DNA of 57,204 nucleotides from CALMFQ01 sp964495595 (GTDB taxonomy: Bacteria > Pseudomonadota > Gammaproteobacteria > Burkholderiales > SCOH01). A program made the position numbers and the translations under genes. Under the pieces are notes generated by a model. The model worked only from the letters and a program-made list of their open reading frames with translations. It was not told the origin of the DNA and did no database searches. Numbering within the stretch: the stretch's first letter is position 1; each line of letters starts with the position of its first letter. Positions 17,897-26,407 of the stretch are shown here, one piece after another. The stretch covers positions 1 to 57,204 of the forward strand of contig CAZBWH010000012.1 in NCBI GenBank assembly GCA_964495595.1, given 5' to 3'.

Positions 17897-18206
17897 GAAT
17901 TTCCTTCCTTGAAGAACCATATCGTCACGCAAGGATGCGCTGGCTTGTTTGGCGAGCGGGATAAAGGGCAAGGAGTCCGCGCAGCCAATCCATCAGCGCT
18001 TCCGCAGGGAAAGCTCGTACCGGGTCAATCCGGCCAAGTCTGGTTTTTGACTCTCATGGTTTATAGGAAATTTTGCCCGGCTTTGCTGTAGTGGCACGTG
18101 CCAAAGCCGGACACGATCATCAGGCATGGCCTGATTGCCAGCGTGCATGACATGGGCGGGGAGCAAATCTGCGACAATAGCCGATTCTGCAGCGGGGATT
18201 GTCTTC
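17897..18206. other. 310-bp intergenic region with nested inverted repeats
   Basis: Between divergent genes (paralogue 2 leftward, the radical SAM gene rightward). It has a 9-bp stem CCGGCTTTG/CAAAGCCGG (18077-18085 with 18102-18110) whose loop holds the 10-bp palindrome GGCACGTGCC (18093-18102). It also has a 7-bp hairpin ATCAGGC-ATG-GCCTGAT (18119-18135) upstream of the gene at 18207. No convincing gene is seen. The repeats could be regulator sites or a structured leader. Confidence 0.55.
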
Positions 18207-20399
18207 ATGACACCAGCCATCCACACAGCGCCGCCGATTTTCAGTCATGCCAAGGCCGGCCGCACACGCCAGCCGGCGCCGTTCCTGCCGATGTCGCGCG
18301 CCGAGATGAACCGGCTCGGCTGGGATGAATGCGACATCATTCTGGTGACCGGCGATGCCTATCTCGACCATCCAAGCTTCGGCATGGCGCTGATTGGCCG
18401 TCTGCTGGAATCGCAGGGCTTTCGCGTCGGTATCATCAGCCAGCCGGACTGGCTGTCGGCCGAGCCGTTTCGGGCGCTGGGCCGGCCACGGCTGTTTTTC
18501 GGCGTGACCGCCGGCAACATGGATTCGATGATCAACCGCTACACGGCGGAGAAGAAACCGCGCAGCGACGATGCCTACACTCCCGGCGCAGTCGCCGGCA
18601 AGCGCCCGGATCGCGCTACGGCGGTGTATTCGCAGCGCTGCCGCGAGGCCTACCCCGGTGTGGATGTGATGATCGGCAGCATCGAGGCCTCGCTGCGCCG
18701 GATTGCCCAGTATGACTACTGGAGCGACAAGGTGCGCCAGTCGGCGCTGATCTATTCCAAGGCCGACATTCTGCTGTTTGGCAACGCCGAGCGTGCGCTG
18801 GTGGAAATCGCCCACCGTGCCCATGCCGGTGAGCGCCTGGCGCAAATCCGCGATGTGCGCGGCACAGCGTTTCTGGTGCCGCGTGGCTGGCAGCCGAGTG
18901 ATGAGTGGCAGGAAATGGATTCGAGCACCGTGGACATGCCCGGCCGCGTCGATCCGCTTCCCGATCCGTATGCAATGGAGCCAGGCCGACCGGCGCCCTG
19001 TGCCGATGGGGCGCAAGTGGTGCGCGTCGTTCCGGCTGCCGAGCGGGTGGCGGCACGCAGGGCTCAACGGGCCAAAACCGTGGTGCGGATTCCGTCGTAC
19101 GAAGATGTAGTGCGCGACCCGGTGTTGTACGCCCACGCCAGCCGTACGCTGCACCTGGAATCCAACCCCGGCAACGCCCGCGCCTTGGTGCAGGGCCACG
19201 GTGAGCGCGATGTGTGGCTGAACCCGCCGCCGGTGCCGCTGACCACCGAGGAAATGGACTACGTCTACGGCCAGTATTTCGCCCGCAACCCGCACCCGAG
19301 CTACGGCGACGCGCGGATTCCGGCGTGGGACATGATCAGGTTTTCGGTCAACATCATGCGCGGCTGTTTTGGCGGCTGCACTTTCTGCTCGATCACGGAG
19401 CACGAGGGACGCATCATCCAGAGCCGTTCGCACGAATCGATCGTGCACGAGATCGAGGAAATCCGCGACAAGACCAAGGGCTTCACCGGCCACATCACCG
19501 ATCTGGGCGGGCCAACAGCGAACATGTACCGGCTGGCGTGCAAAGACCCGAAAATCGAATCATCGTGCCGCCGGCTGTCGTGTGTGTATCCCGGCATCTG
19601 CGAGAACATGCAGACCGATCACTCATCGCTGATCGAGCTGTACCGCAAGGCGCGGGCCGTGCCGGGGGTGAAGCGTGTCAGTATTGGCTCGGGGGTGCGG
19701 TACGATCTGGCGGTCGAGTCGCCGGAATACATCAAGGAGCTGGTGACGCACCACGTCAGCGGCTATCTGAAAATCGCGCCGGAGCACACCGAAGCAGGCC
19801 CGCTGTCGAAAATGATGAAGCCGGGCATCGACAGCTTCGAGCGCTTCAAGCAGTTGTTCGAGAAGTTCTCGGCGCAGGCGGGCAAAAAGCAGTATCTGAT
19901 CCCCTACTTCATCGCCGCCCACCCCGGCACGTCGGACGAGGACATGCTGAATCTGGCGCTGTGGCTGAAGGCGAATCACTTCAAGCCGGATCAGGTGCAG
20001 GCGTTCACGCCGACGCCGATGGCGATGGCTACCACAATGTGGCACACCCAACGCAACCCGCTGCGTAAAGTGACCCAGGATTCGGAACAGGTAGATGCAG
20101 TACGCGAAGCCAAACGCCGCACGCTGCACAAAGCGTTTTTGCGTTATCACGATCCGGAAAACTGGGCATTGCTGCGCGAGGCGCTGCTGAAAATGGGCCG
20201 GCGCGACCTGATCGGCATGGCGCCGCATCATCTGGTGCCACCGCTGCAGGCGATCGAGCGTCAATCAAAGGCATCGCCACACGGCAAGCCTGGCGCGGCG
20301 TCCAGGGCTGGTCTGCAAGGCAAGCCCAGAGCGGCGTCCAGACCGGGTAGCAAAGGGGGCGGCAAGCCGGGTTTGCCGGTCAAGCCTCGGTCGGTTTAA
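18207..20399 (+). CDS. YgiQ-family radical SAM protein
   Basis: A 730-residue member of the YgiQ / UPF0313 radical SAM family. An N-terminal YgiQ domain (GWDECDIILVTGDAYLDHPSFG, about 30-52) precedes the radical SAM core with cluster motif CFGGCTFC (about 387-394) in MRGCFGGCTFCSITEHEGR, and a C-terminal domain with KPDQVQAFTPTPMAMATTMW. Its substrate is not established. The tail is basic and repetitive (KPGAASRAG, KPRAASRPG) and unlike the rest of the family. The last 20 bp overlap the convergent gene's end. Confidence 0.9.
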   Translation: MTPAIHTAPPIFSHAKAGRTRQPAPFLPMSRAEMNRLGWDECDIILVTGDAYLDHPSFGMALIGRLLESQGFRVGIISQPDWLSAEPFRALGRPRLFFGVTAGNMDSMINRYTAEKKPRSDDAYTPGAVAGKRPDRATAVYSQRCREAYPGVDVMIGSIEASLRRIAQYDYWSDKVRQSALIYSKADILLFGNAERALVEIAHRAHAGERLAQIRDVRGTAFLVPRGWQPSDEWQEMDSSTVDMPGRVDPLPDPYAMEPGRPAPCADGAQVVRVVPAAERVAARRAQRAKTVVRIPSYEDVVRDPVLYAHASRTLHLESNPGNARALVQGHGERDVWLNPPPVPLTTEEMDYVYGQYFARNPHPSYGDARIPAWDMIRFSVNIMRGCFGGCTFCSITEHEGRIIQSRSHESIVHEIEEIRDKTKGFTGHITDLGGPTANMYRLACKDPKIESSCRRLSCVYPGICENMQTDHSSLIELYRKARAVPGVKRVSIGSGVRYDLAVESPEYIKELVTHHVSGYLKIAPEHTEAGPLSKMMKPGIDSFERFKQLFEKFSAQAGKKQYLIPYFIAAHPGTSDEDMLNLALWLKANHFKPDQVQAFTPTPMAMATTMWHTQRNPLRKVTQDSEQVDAVREAKRRTLHKAFLRYHDPENWALLREALLKMGRRDLIGMAPHHLVPPLQAIERQSKASPHGKPGAASRAGLQGKPRAASRPGSKGGGKPGLPVKPRSV

Positions 20400-21837
20400 G
20401 CATCTGATACAGGGCAAAATCGTTGCCCGCCAGCAGGAATGATTCAACGGTGGCGTTACGATCCTGTTTGTCGCAGTTGATCCGGTAAGACTGGCCGGTG
20501 CTGAGCGTTGGAGCCGGCAGCAGCAGCGCCGGCAGGCCACGATCGCCACAGGCGGGCAACAGCAGCCCCGGCTGGCGCTGGCCGGTATCGTCGACCACGC
20601 TGGCGGCGCTGGCCGTTTCACTCAGCAGCTCGACGCCGACGAAACGCTGGCCATCTGCCTCGGCACAGGCGCGGCGAATGATGCCCAGCGCCCAGGTGTC
20701 GCGCTGTGGCTGATACAGCGCAATCAGGCCGCCGATGCGGGCATGCAGGTAATCGGCCGGAAACAACACGCCAACGCCACGCCGGCTGATGTTGAACAGG
20801 CTGGTCTCGCACACCAGTGAATCGGCCACCGGATGTTTCTTGACCGGCTGCGCCAGCAGGCTGCGGATGCGCAGGGTGTCGCAGCAGGCCCACAACGTGC
20901 CTTCAATCGCCGTGCGCGGCTCGCTGCGAGTGCGCTGGCGGCTGCTCCAGGCGGTGCGCAACAGATCGATCATGGCCAGCGTTTCGGCGATGCTCTGGCC
21001 GGGCAAGGGCCGCAGCACCTTGTCCAGCGGCGAGCCGGCCACCAGCGCTGCACGCCAGTCGGCGGCGGTCTTGTCAACCTCGTCAAAACCAAGAAACAGG
21101 GCGCGCAGATCATCGCCGGCGCGTTCCCAGCCCTCCAACTGCTCCGGCCTCCCCTGGGACAGCAGCGTTACCACATACGGCGCGCTGGGCAAGAACACCG
21201 GCGACAGCAGCACCTTGCCGCCCAGATACGCGGTGAGCTGTTCGGCAATCAGCAACTGGCGGACATCGAGTGCCAGCGGCAACACCATGCTCAGCAAGGC
21301 CAGCCGGCCCAGTTGCTGGCCGGTTTCGGGATGGATCCGCGCCAGCTCGATACGGAAATCGTCGCCGGCTTCGGTTTTTTCGCACAGTGGCGCAATCAGC
21401 CGCCGCCAGTTGAGTGTCTCGGCACTGCCCTGCAACATCCGTTGCAAAAACAGCGCCGTGGCCGCCCAGCGCAGAAACAGTGCAACCAGATCCCGGTCAT
21501 CCGGCCGGTCAACCACCACATCCGCCGACTGGTACAGCATCGCATTGGCCAGCTGCTGGCCGTGGCGCAACAGCAGGCCGACCCGTGCCGAGCCTGGTTC
21601 GGTCTCGGCCAGCGCCTCTTTGAGCAGGCCAATGGTGAGCTGCGCCGGCTCGTCGAGCAGATCGAGCAGGCGGGCCTTGTCAGCCATGCTTTCCAGCCGC
21701 TCGGTACAGTGGGCCAGCGTCGCCCCCAACTGCTCGATGCGCGGCAACACCCCGGCCGATTTGATCTGCTCGATGGTGCGCTGCGCCTGGCGCAAGGGGT
21801 GGTCGCGAAAAACCAGCGGGCGGAACAGGTCGAGCAT
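20380..21837 (-). CDS. Conserved hypothetical, possible PilZ-like C-terminus
   Basis: A 485-residue soluble protein with a long helical N-terminal part (Leu/Ala/Arg/Glu-rich) and, from about residue 335, a beta-rich region with CETSLFNISRRGVGVLFPADY. That resembles the D/NxSxxG element of PilZ-type c-di-GMP-binding domains, but the RxxxR motif is not clear, so the link is tentative. I do not recognise the whole protein. It lies downstream of an MFS transporter and a tautomerase on the same strand. ATG 21837 is preferred over the TTG three codons upstream; AAGGA lies 10-11 bases before it. Confidence 0.6.
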   Translation of the reverse strand: MLDLFRPLVFRDHPLRQAQRTIEQIKSAGVLPRIEQLGATLAHCTERLESMADKARLLDLLDEPAQLTIGLLKEALAETEPGSARVGLLLRHGQQLANAMLYQSADVVVDRPDDRDLVALFLRWAATALFLQRMLQGSAETLNWRRLIAPLCEKTEAGDDFRIELARIHPETGQQLGRLALLSMVLPLALDVRQLLIAEQLTAYLGGKVLLSPVFLPSAPYVVTLLSQGRPEQLEGWERAGDDLRALFLGFDEVDKTAADWRAALVAGSPLDKVLRPLPGQSIAETLAMIDLLRTAWSSRQRTRSEPRTAIEGTLWACCDTLRIRSLLAQPVKKHPVADSLVCETSLFNISRRGVGVLFPADYLHARIGGLIALYQPQRDTWALGIIRRACAEADGQRFVGVELLSETASAASVVDDTGQRQPGLLLPACGDRGLPALLLPAPTLSTGQSYRINCDKQDRNATVESFLLAGNDFALYQMLKPTEA

Positions 21838-21891
21838 GATGGGCAAGTCCTTGAAGAAAATGCGGGGGATCGAATGGCCGGCGCGTTGCCG

Positions 21892-22095
21892 TTATTTGCC
21901 CGCCTGGCGGCGGAGGGTGACGCTTTCGCCACCAATGCCCCAGTTGTCGGTGTCCACCTCGTCGATCACGACCACGGTGGTCTGCGGATTCTTGTCCAGC
22001 ACCTCGACCAGCAACCGGGTCACACCCTCGATCAGGCGGGCCTTCTGTTCGGCCGTGGCGCCCTCGCGGGTAATCTTGATGTTGACGTAAGGCAT
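21892..22095 (-). CDS. 4-oxalocrotonate tautomerase-family enzyme
   Basis: A 67-residue tautomerase of the 4-OT family. After removal of Met the N-terminus is Pro (PYVNIKITREGATAEQK), the catalytic base of the family. The segment VVIDEVDTDNWGIGGE matches the usual C-terminal part. These enzymes work as hexamers and interconvert keto and enol forms of dicarboxylic or aromatic degradation intermediates; the substrate here is unknown. GAGGAG lies 9 bases before the ATG, overlapping the stop of the transporter gene upstream, so the two are probably co-translated. Confidence 0.9.
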   Translation of the reverse strand: MPYVNIKITREGATAEQKARLIEGVTRLLVEVLDKNPQTTVVVIDEVDTDNWGIGGESVTLRRQAGK

Positions 22096-22101
22096 GGTGG
22101 G

Positions 22102-23277
22102 TTACTCCTCGAAACGGGGTTGAAAATGTGGCAAAGCGGCGCCGATCAGACAGGCAGCCCCCAGCAGCAGCGTGGCAGCGGCGATTTCCAGCGCTACGCC
22201 GATGGCATCGGGGCGGGCGGCCAGCGCGGCAGCAATCAGCGGCCCGATGACCTGCGCCAGCCCGTAGGCGGAAGTCATCACGCCCACGGTGCGGCTGCCG
22301 CCGTGCGGATCGTGCTGGCGTGCCAGCATCATCGCCATCACCACAATCCCCAGAAACGTGCCACCCAGCAGAAGCGCGCTGGCGGTGGCTCCCACGCGAT
22401 CCGGCCACCACAGCGGGGCCATCACGCCAATCCCCTGCAGGCCGTAGGCCCACAGCAGTGCCGGCACTGCGCCGCGATGCTGCGCCAGCCAGCTCCAGCA
22501 CAGGCTGGATGGAATCACCGCCAGGCCGAGAATCACCCAGCTCCAGGCGGCAAAGCCCTCCAGCCCCGGGGTGGCGCGGATGATCGCTGGCAGGAACGTC
22601 ATGCTGACAATGTAGCCCAGCCCGGCGCAGCCGTAGCCGGCCACTACCAGCGCAAAACCGCGCGACCGGCCGTGGCCGTCGGCCAGCGGGCCGGACGCCT
22701 GCGGCAAGGCCGGCTCGCGCATCTGCCACGCAGGCCACAGCAGCAACAGGCAAATGGCCGCCAGCCACTGCCACGCCACCTGCCAACCCCAGCCAGCGTG
22801 ATCGATCAGCAGCACCAGCACCCCGGACAAACAGATGCCGGCCCCGACACCGGAATACAGTAAGCCTCCCCATTCCGCCTTGCGCGCCAGCAGCAGATGC
22901 TGCAGCACCAGATTGGCAGAATAGACGAACACGACGCCGTTGCTCAGCCCGGAGATAAAACGTAGCGCCAACCAGGCATCCAGCCCCGGCAGCCAGCCCA
23001 TCGCCGCCGTGGTGGCCACACTGACCAGCAGGCCCAGCCGCAGGCGGCGGATGCGGTCGCCTGCGGTGAACACGGTAAACAGCGCCCCGAGCAGGTAGCC
23101 GATGTAATTGGCCGCCGCCAGCCAGCCACCATGCTGCAGCGACAATCCGCTCTCGCGCATCAGCGGCAGGATCGGCGTGTAGGCAAAGCGGCCGATGCCA
23201 TGCACGATGATCAGCGCGGCGATGCCGGCCAGCAGGGTAAACAGGTAGCCACGACCGGGGCGCCGGGTATCAGGCAT
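22102..23277 (-). CDS. MFS transporter, YbfB/YjiJ type
   Basis: A 391-residue major facilitator with about 12 hydrophobic segments. Features of the YbfB/YjiJ subgroup are IGRFAYTPILPLMRESGLSL in TM1-2, ANYIGYLLGA, and FISGLSNGVVFVYSA. Related proteins are uncharacterised, probably drug or metabolite exporters. Met at 23277 (MPDTRRPGRG) is chosen; the longer in-frame version adds a Cys/Pro-rich stretch not typical of membrane proteins. The operon continues with the tautomerase 6 bp downstream. Confidence 0.87.
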   Translation of the reverse strand: MPDTRRPGRGYLFTLLAGIAALIIVHGIGRFAYTPILPLMRESGLSLQHGGWLAAANYIGYLLGALFTVFTAGDRIRRLRLGLLVSVATTAAMGWLPGLDAWLALRFISGLSNGVVFVYSANLVLQHLLLARKAEWGGLLYSGVGAGICLSGVLVLLIDHAGWGWQVAWQWLAAICLLLLWPAWQMREPALPQASGPLADGHGRSRGFALVVAGYGCAGLGYIVSMTFLPAIIRATPGLEGFAAWSWVILGLAVIPSSLCWSWLAQHRGAVPALLWAYGLQGIGVMAPLWWPDRVGATASALLLGGTFLGIVVMAMMLARQHDPHGGSRTVGVMTSAYGLAQVIGPLIAAALAARPDAIGVALEIAAATLLLGAACLIGAALPHFQPRFEE

Positions 23278-23313
23278 CAAATCACCGCATGGCCTGCAGG
23301 CCGCTCTGGGAAA

Positions 23314-23337
23314 GGCTTGCAGGCAAGGCTGCAAGCC
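23314..23337. repeat. 9-bp inverted repeat hairpin
   Basis: GGCTTGCAG and CTGCAAGCC with a 6-base loop, in the 93-bp space between the periplasmic protein gene and the transporter gene. No T-run follows on either strand, so it may be a Rho-assisted terminator or an operator. A 12-bp palindrome GGCCTGCAGGCC lies beside it at 23291-23302. Confidence 0.45.
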
Positions 23338-23370
23338 CCGTCCCTATTGCCTTGCAGGCTGACCCCAAGA

Positions 23371-23853
23371 TCAGGGAACCCGGCGCAGCCCGGCCAGGCG
23401 GGCCTGCATGTCGCGCAACTCTTGCGGGGTGGATTTCAGCCCTTTGTAGTAAATGCCGAGGATGCGTAATTCGATAGCCACCCCTTGCCGGGCATAGTGC
23501 AGCGCCGGCGAGGTCAGATCGCCTTGATCGCTCTGCACCACGGCGCCATCCGGATCATTGGGCAACGGCGTCAACTTGCCCGCCATAATGGCCAGCGATT
23601 TCCTGGCATCAGCCGGCTGGGTAAACACCGTGCTCTTGACCATCAGCGTGATATCCCGGCTTTGATAACGGCAATCGCGCATGACCATGCCGGCGGCCGG
23701 AATCTCCATGCCGACCTTGCCCTCCTGAAAGCCTGCGCCAAGGGACTTGCTCAACTCTGCCGCCTTGAACGGACAGGCCGGCAAAGCCTGCGACCATGCC
23801 GGCGCGGCCGCACACAGCGCCAGGGCAGACAGAGCGGGAATTGCTGTTTTCAT
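23371..23853 (-). CDS. Small periplasmic protein, unknown
   Basis: A 160-residue protein with a signal peptide (MKTAIPALSALALCAAAPAWSQA) and a mature part with a Cys pair (ACPFKAAELSK and MRDCRYQSRD) that may form a disulfide. It has no membrane segment after the signal. I recognise no family. It sits 50 bp downstream of argJ on the same strand and may be transcribed with it. Confidence 0.65.
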   Translation of the reverse strand: MKTAIPALSALALCAAAPAWSQALPACPFKAAELSKSLGAGFQEGKVGMEIPAAGMVMRDCRYQSRDITLMVKSTVFTQPADARKSLAIMAGKLTPLPNDPDGAVVQSDQGDLTSPALHYARQGVAIELRILGIYYKGLKSTPQELRDMQARLAGLRRVP

Positions 23854-23903
23854 CGCTCACTCCCGAACCAAGGTAACAAAACAGACATCAAAGACCGGTC
23901 CGT

Positions 23904-25133
23904 TCAACTACGGTAATCGGCATTGATCCGCACATAATCGTAGGAAAAATCGCAGGTCCAGAGCGTGGTTTCGGCACCGCCACGCGCGAGATCGACCTTG
24001 ACGGTGATTTCCGCCTGTTTCATCACCCGCTGGCCGTCTTCTTCCTTGTAATCCGGATTGCGACCGCCGTTTTTGGCCACCCACACATCGTCGAGCCACA
24101 TGTTGACACGGCTGACATCCAGATCGGCAATACCAGCGTAACCGATGGCAGCCAGCAGACGGCCAAGATTCGGGTCGCAAGCGAAGAAAGCGGTTTTCAC
24201 CAGTGGCGAATGGGCAATGGCGTAGGCAACGGCGCGGCACTCGGCTTCGTCCTTGCCTCCTTGCACGTTGACGCTGATGAACTTGGTGGCCCCTTCGCCG
24301 TCACGCACGATCGCTTGCGCCAGCTCGATCGACACCTCGATCACCGCTTCGCGCAGCGCGGCGAACTCGCGGCTCTCGGCATTGGCCAAGCCCGGCAGCG
24401 CCACCTCGCCGGAAGCGATCAGCATGAACGAATCGTTGGTCGACGTATCGCCGTCGATGGTGATGCGGTTGAACGAGCGGTTGGCGGCATCGCTGACCAG
24501 TTGCTGCAGCAGCGCCTGCGGCACGGCGGCATCGGTGGCGACATAACCGAGCATGGTCGCCATGTTCGGGCGGATCATGCCGGCGCCCTTGCTGATGCCG
24601 GTAATGGTGAGGGTTTTACCTCCAATATCCAGCTTGCGCGAACAGGCTTTCGGCTGGGTATCGGTGGTCATGATCGCTTCGGCGGCATTGCCCCAGTTGT
24701 CCGGCTTGAGGTTGGCCATCGCGGCAGGCAGGCCGGCGACAATGCGGTCGACCGGCAGCGGTTCGAGAATCACGCCGGTGGAAAACGGCAGTACCTGGCT
24801 GGATTTGATGCCGAGCTTGGCTGCCACCGCCTCGCACACTGCACGCGCATCGAGCAGGCCTTTTTCGCCGGTGCCGGCGTTGGCGTTGCCAGTGTTGATC
24901 ACCAGCGCACGAATACCCTGCCCCGCGGCCAGATGATCTTTCGACAGCAGCACCGGCGCGGCGCAGAAGCGGTTCTGGGTGAAGACGCCGGCCACCGTCG
25001 CCTTGTCGGTCAGGCGAATCACCAGCAAGTCCTTGCGATCAGCCTTGCGCACCCCGGCTTCGGCAAAGCCGAGTTCGACGCCGGCAACGGGAAACAGTTT
25101 GGTCGGATCAGGCAGGGGCAGATTGACAGGCAT
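23904..25133 (-). CDS. argJ: Glutamate N-acetyltransferase / amino-acid acetyltransferase ArgJ
   Basis: ArgJ transfers the acetyl group from N-acetylornithine to glutamate in the cyclic arginine pathway; bifunctional forms also use acetyl-CoA. The 409 residues include the autocleavage site in RPNMATMLGYVATD. Cleavage is expected before Thr193, which becomes the nucleophile of the beta chain. Other hallmarks are INTGNANAGTGEKG, TTDTQPKA, and the C-terminal CDFSYDYVRINADYRS. It is full length. Confidence 0.97.
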   Translation of the reverse strand: MPVNLPLPDPTKLFPVAGVELGFAEAGVRKADRKDLLVIRLTDKATVAGVFTQNRFCAAPVLLSKDHLAAGQGIRALVINTGNANAGTGEKGLLDARAVCEAVAAKLGIKSSQVLPFSTGVILEPLPVDRIVAGLPAAMANLKPDNWGNAAEAIMTTDTQPKACSRKLDIGGKTLTITGISKGAGMIRPNMATMLGYVATDAAVPQALLQQLVSDAANRSFNRITIDGDTSTNDSFMLIASGEVALPGLANAESREFAALREAVIEVSIELAQAIVRDGEGATKFISVNVQGGKDEAECRAVAYAIAHSPLVKTAFFACDPNLGRLLAAIGYAGIADLDVSRVNMWLDDVWVAKNGGRNPDYKEEDGQRVMKQAEITVKVDLARGGAETTLWTCDFSYDYVRINADYRS

Positions 25134-25201
25134 GGCAGGATTCCTTGGTGGATGGGTCAGACAAAGAGGGAATTGTAATGGAATTGATTGAATCCGCTAT
25201 G

Positions 25202-26254
25202 TCAACGGAGCCCAAGCAATATCCTGCGCACCGGCGCCGGAATGCCGGCCTGCAGTGCCTGGGTGAGTGTCAGCCACTGCAAGCCCGGCTGCTGCGCTTG
25301 CAGAACGGGCGCCACCCACACCGGCAACGGCGTGATGTGCAAGCGAAAATGGGTAAACGCATGACGAAATGGTGCCAGCGGTGGCTCAATGTCGCCGCGA
25401 CAGCCCAGCGCCGTCTGGCACCACGCCTCCGCCTGCAGCGTCGAGTCGATTTCGGGCAAGCTCCACAACCCCGCCCAGATCCCCGTCGGCGGGCGCTTCT
25501 GCAGCAACAGCCGATCGTGCTGGCGCACCAGCAACATTACTGTTTCGCGCTCCGGATTAGCTTTTTTCGGCTTCGGCGTCGGCAGGCTGGCCGCCCGCCC
25601 CTCAATCCGCGCCACGCAACCCTGCTGCAGCGGGCACAGCCGGCATTGCGGCTTGCTGCGGCTGCAAACCGTGGCACCGAGATCCATCTGCGCCTGGGTA
25701 TACGCCTCGATGCCACTGGCCGGGGCCAAGGCGTCGGCAATCTGCCACAGCCGGGCTTCCACTGGCCTGTCTCCGGGGTAGCCGTCGATCCCGAAAAAGC
25801 GGCACAGTACCCGTTTCACGTTGCCATCCAGAATGGCGTGGCGCTGGCCGAACGCAAACGCGCAAATCGCCGCGGCAGTCGACGGGCCGATGCCGGGCAA
25901 GGCCGCCACCTGCTCGCGGTGGCGCGGAAACACTCCGCCATGCTCGGCCGCAACGATCCGGGCCGCTCGGTGCAGATTACGCGCCCGGCTGTAGTAGCCC
26001 AGCCCGCTCCACAGCGCCAGCACCTCGTCCTGCTGCGCCGCAGCCAGATCGGCCAGGGTCGGGAACCTTGCGAGAAAGCGCTGGTAATACGGAATCACCG
26101 TCACCACCTGGGTCTGCTGCAGCATGATTTCGGACAGCCAAACCCGGTAAGGATCGCGGCTGGCCTGCCAGGGCAAGTCGTGGCGGCCGTGTTGCTGCTG
26201 CCAGTCGATCAGGCGGCGGGCAAAATCAGCGGAAAGATCAGGATCAGGATTCAT
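25202..26254 (-). CDS. mutY: A/G-specific adenine glycosylase MutY
   Basis: MutY removes adenine paired with 8-oxoguanine. The 350-residue protein has EIMLQQTQV with catalytic Glu42, the helix-hairpin-helix LPGIGPSTAAAI (about 119-130), Asp143 in AILDGNVKRVL, the 4Fe-4S ligands Cys197, 204, 207 and 213 (CX6CX2CX5C), and a C-terminal NUDIX-like domain that reads the 8-oxoG strand. ATG 26254 is used; a TTG four codons upstream is possible. Confidence 0.96.
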   Translation of the reverse strand: MNPDPDLSADFARRLIDWQQQHGRHDLPWQASRDPYRVWLSEIMLQQTQVVTVIPYYQRFLARFPTLADLAAAQQDEVLALWSGLGYYSRARNLHRAARIVAAEHGGVFPRHREQVAALPGIGPSTAAAICAFAFGQRHAILDGNVKRVLCRFFGIDGYPGDRPVEARLWQIADALAPASGIEAYTQAQMDLGATVCSRSKPQCRLCPLQQGCVARIEGRAASLPTPKPKKANPERETVMLLVRQHDRLLLQKRPPTGIWAGLWSLPEIDSTLQAEAWCQTALGCRGDIEPPLAPFRHAFTHFRLHITPLPVWVAPVLQAQQPGLQWLTLTQALQAGIPAPVRRILLGLR

Positions 26255-26359
26255 CAGGGTCAGCAACGCCGCGACTGGCGCTGGTTAGCGAAGGCAAGCG
26301 CGTATGCTATAACATATGGAAGTCAAAAAAACCCCGTCCGGGCGCATTGCGCACCGTTT

Positions 26360-26377
26360 ACGGCAGCCCGCTGCCGT
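26360..26377. promoter_or_regulatory. Inverted repeat upstream of binding-protein gene
   Basis: ACGGCAG-CCCG-CTGCCGT, a perfect 7-bp inverted repeat 31 bases upstream of the ATG at 26408. It is in the right place for an operator or an mRNA hairpin near the ribosome site. No known motif was recognised. Confidence 0.4.
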
Positions 26378-26407
26378 ACCGGCATAATTCAAGGTGGAGT
26401 CCATTGC

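Noticed and set aside
20833..22863. 676-codon plus-strand open frame opposite the MFS/unknown genes
   Set aside because: Gln/His/Arg-rich low-quality translation; it is the antisense shadow of three recognisable minus-strand genes in GC-rich DNA.
25145..26407. Long in-frame 5' extension of the LivJ-like gene across mutY
   Set aside because: It is antisense to mutY and has no similarity to binding proteins. The signal peptide and ribosome site fix the start at 26408.
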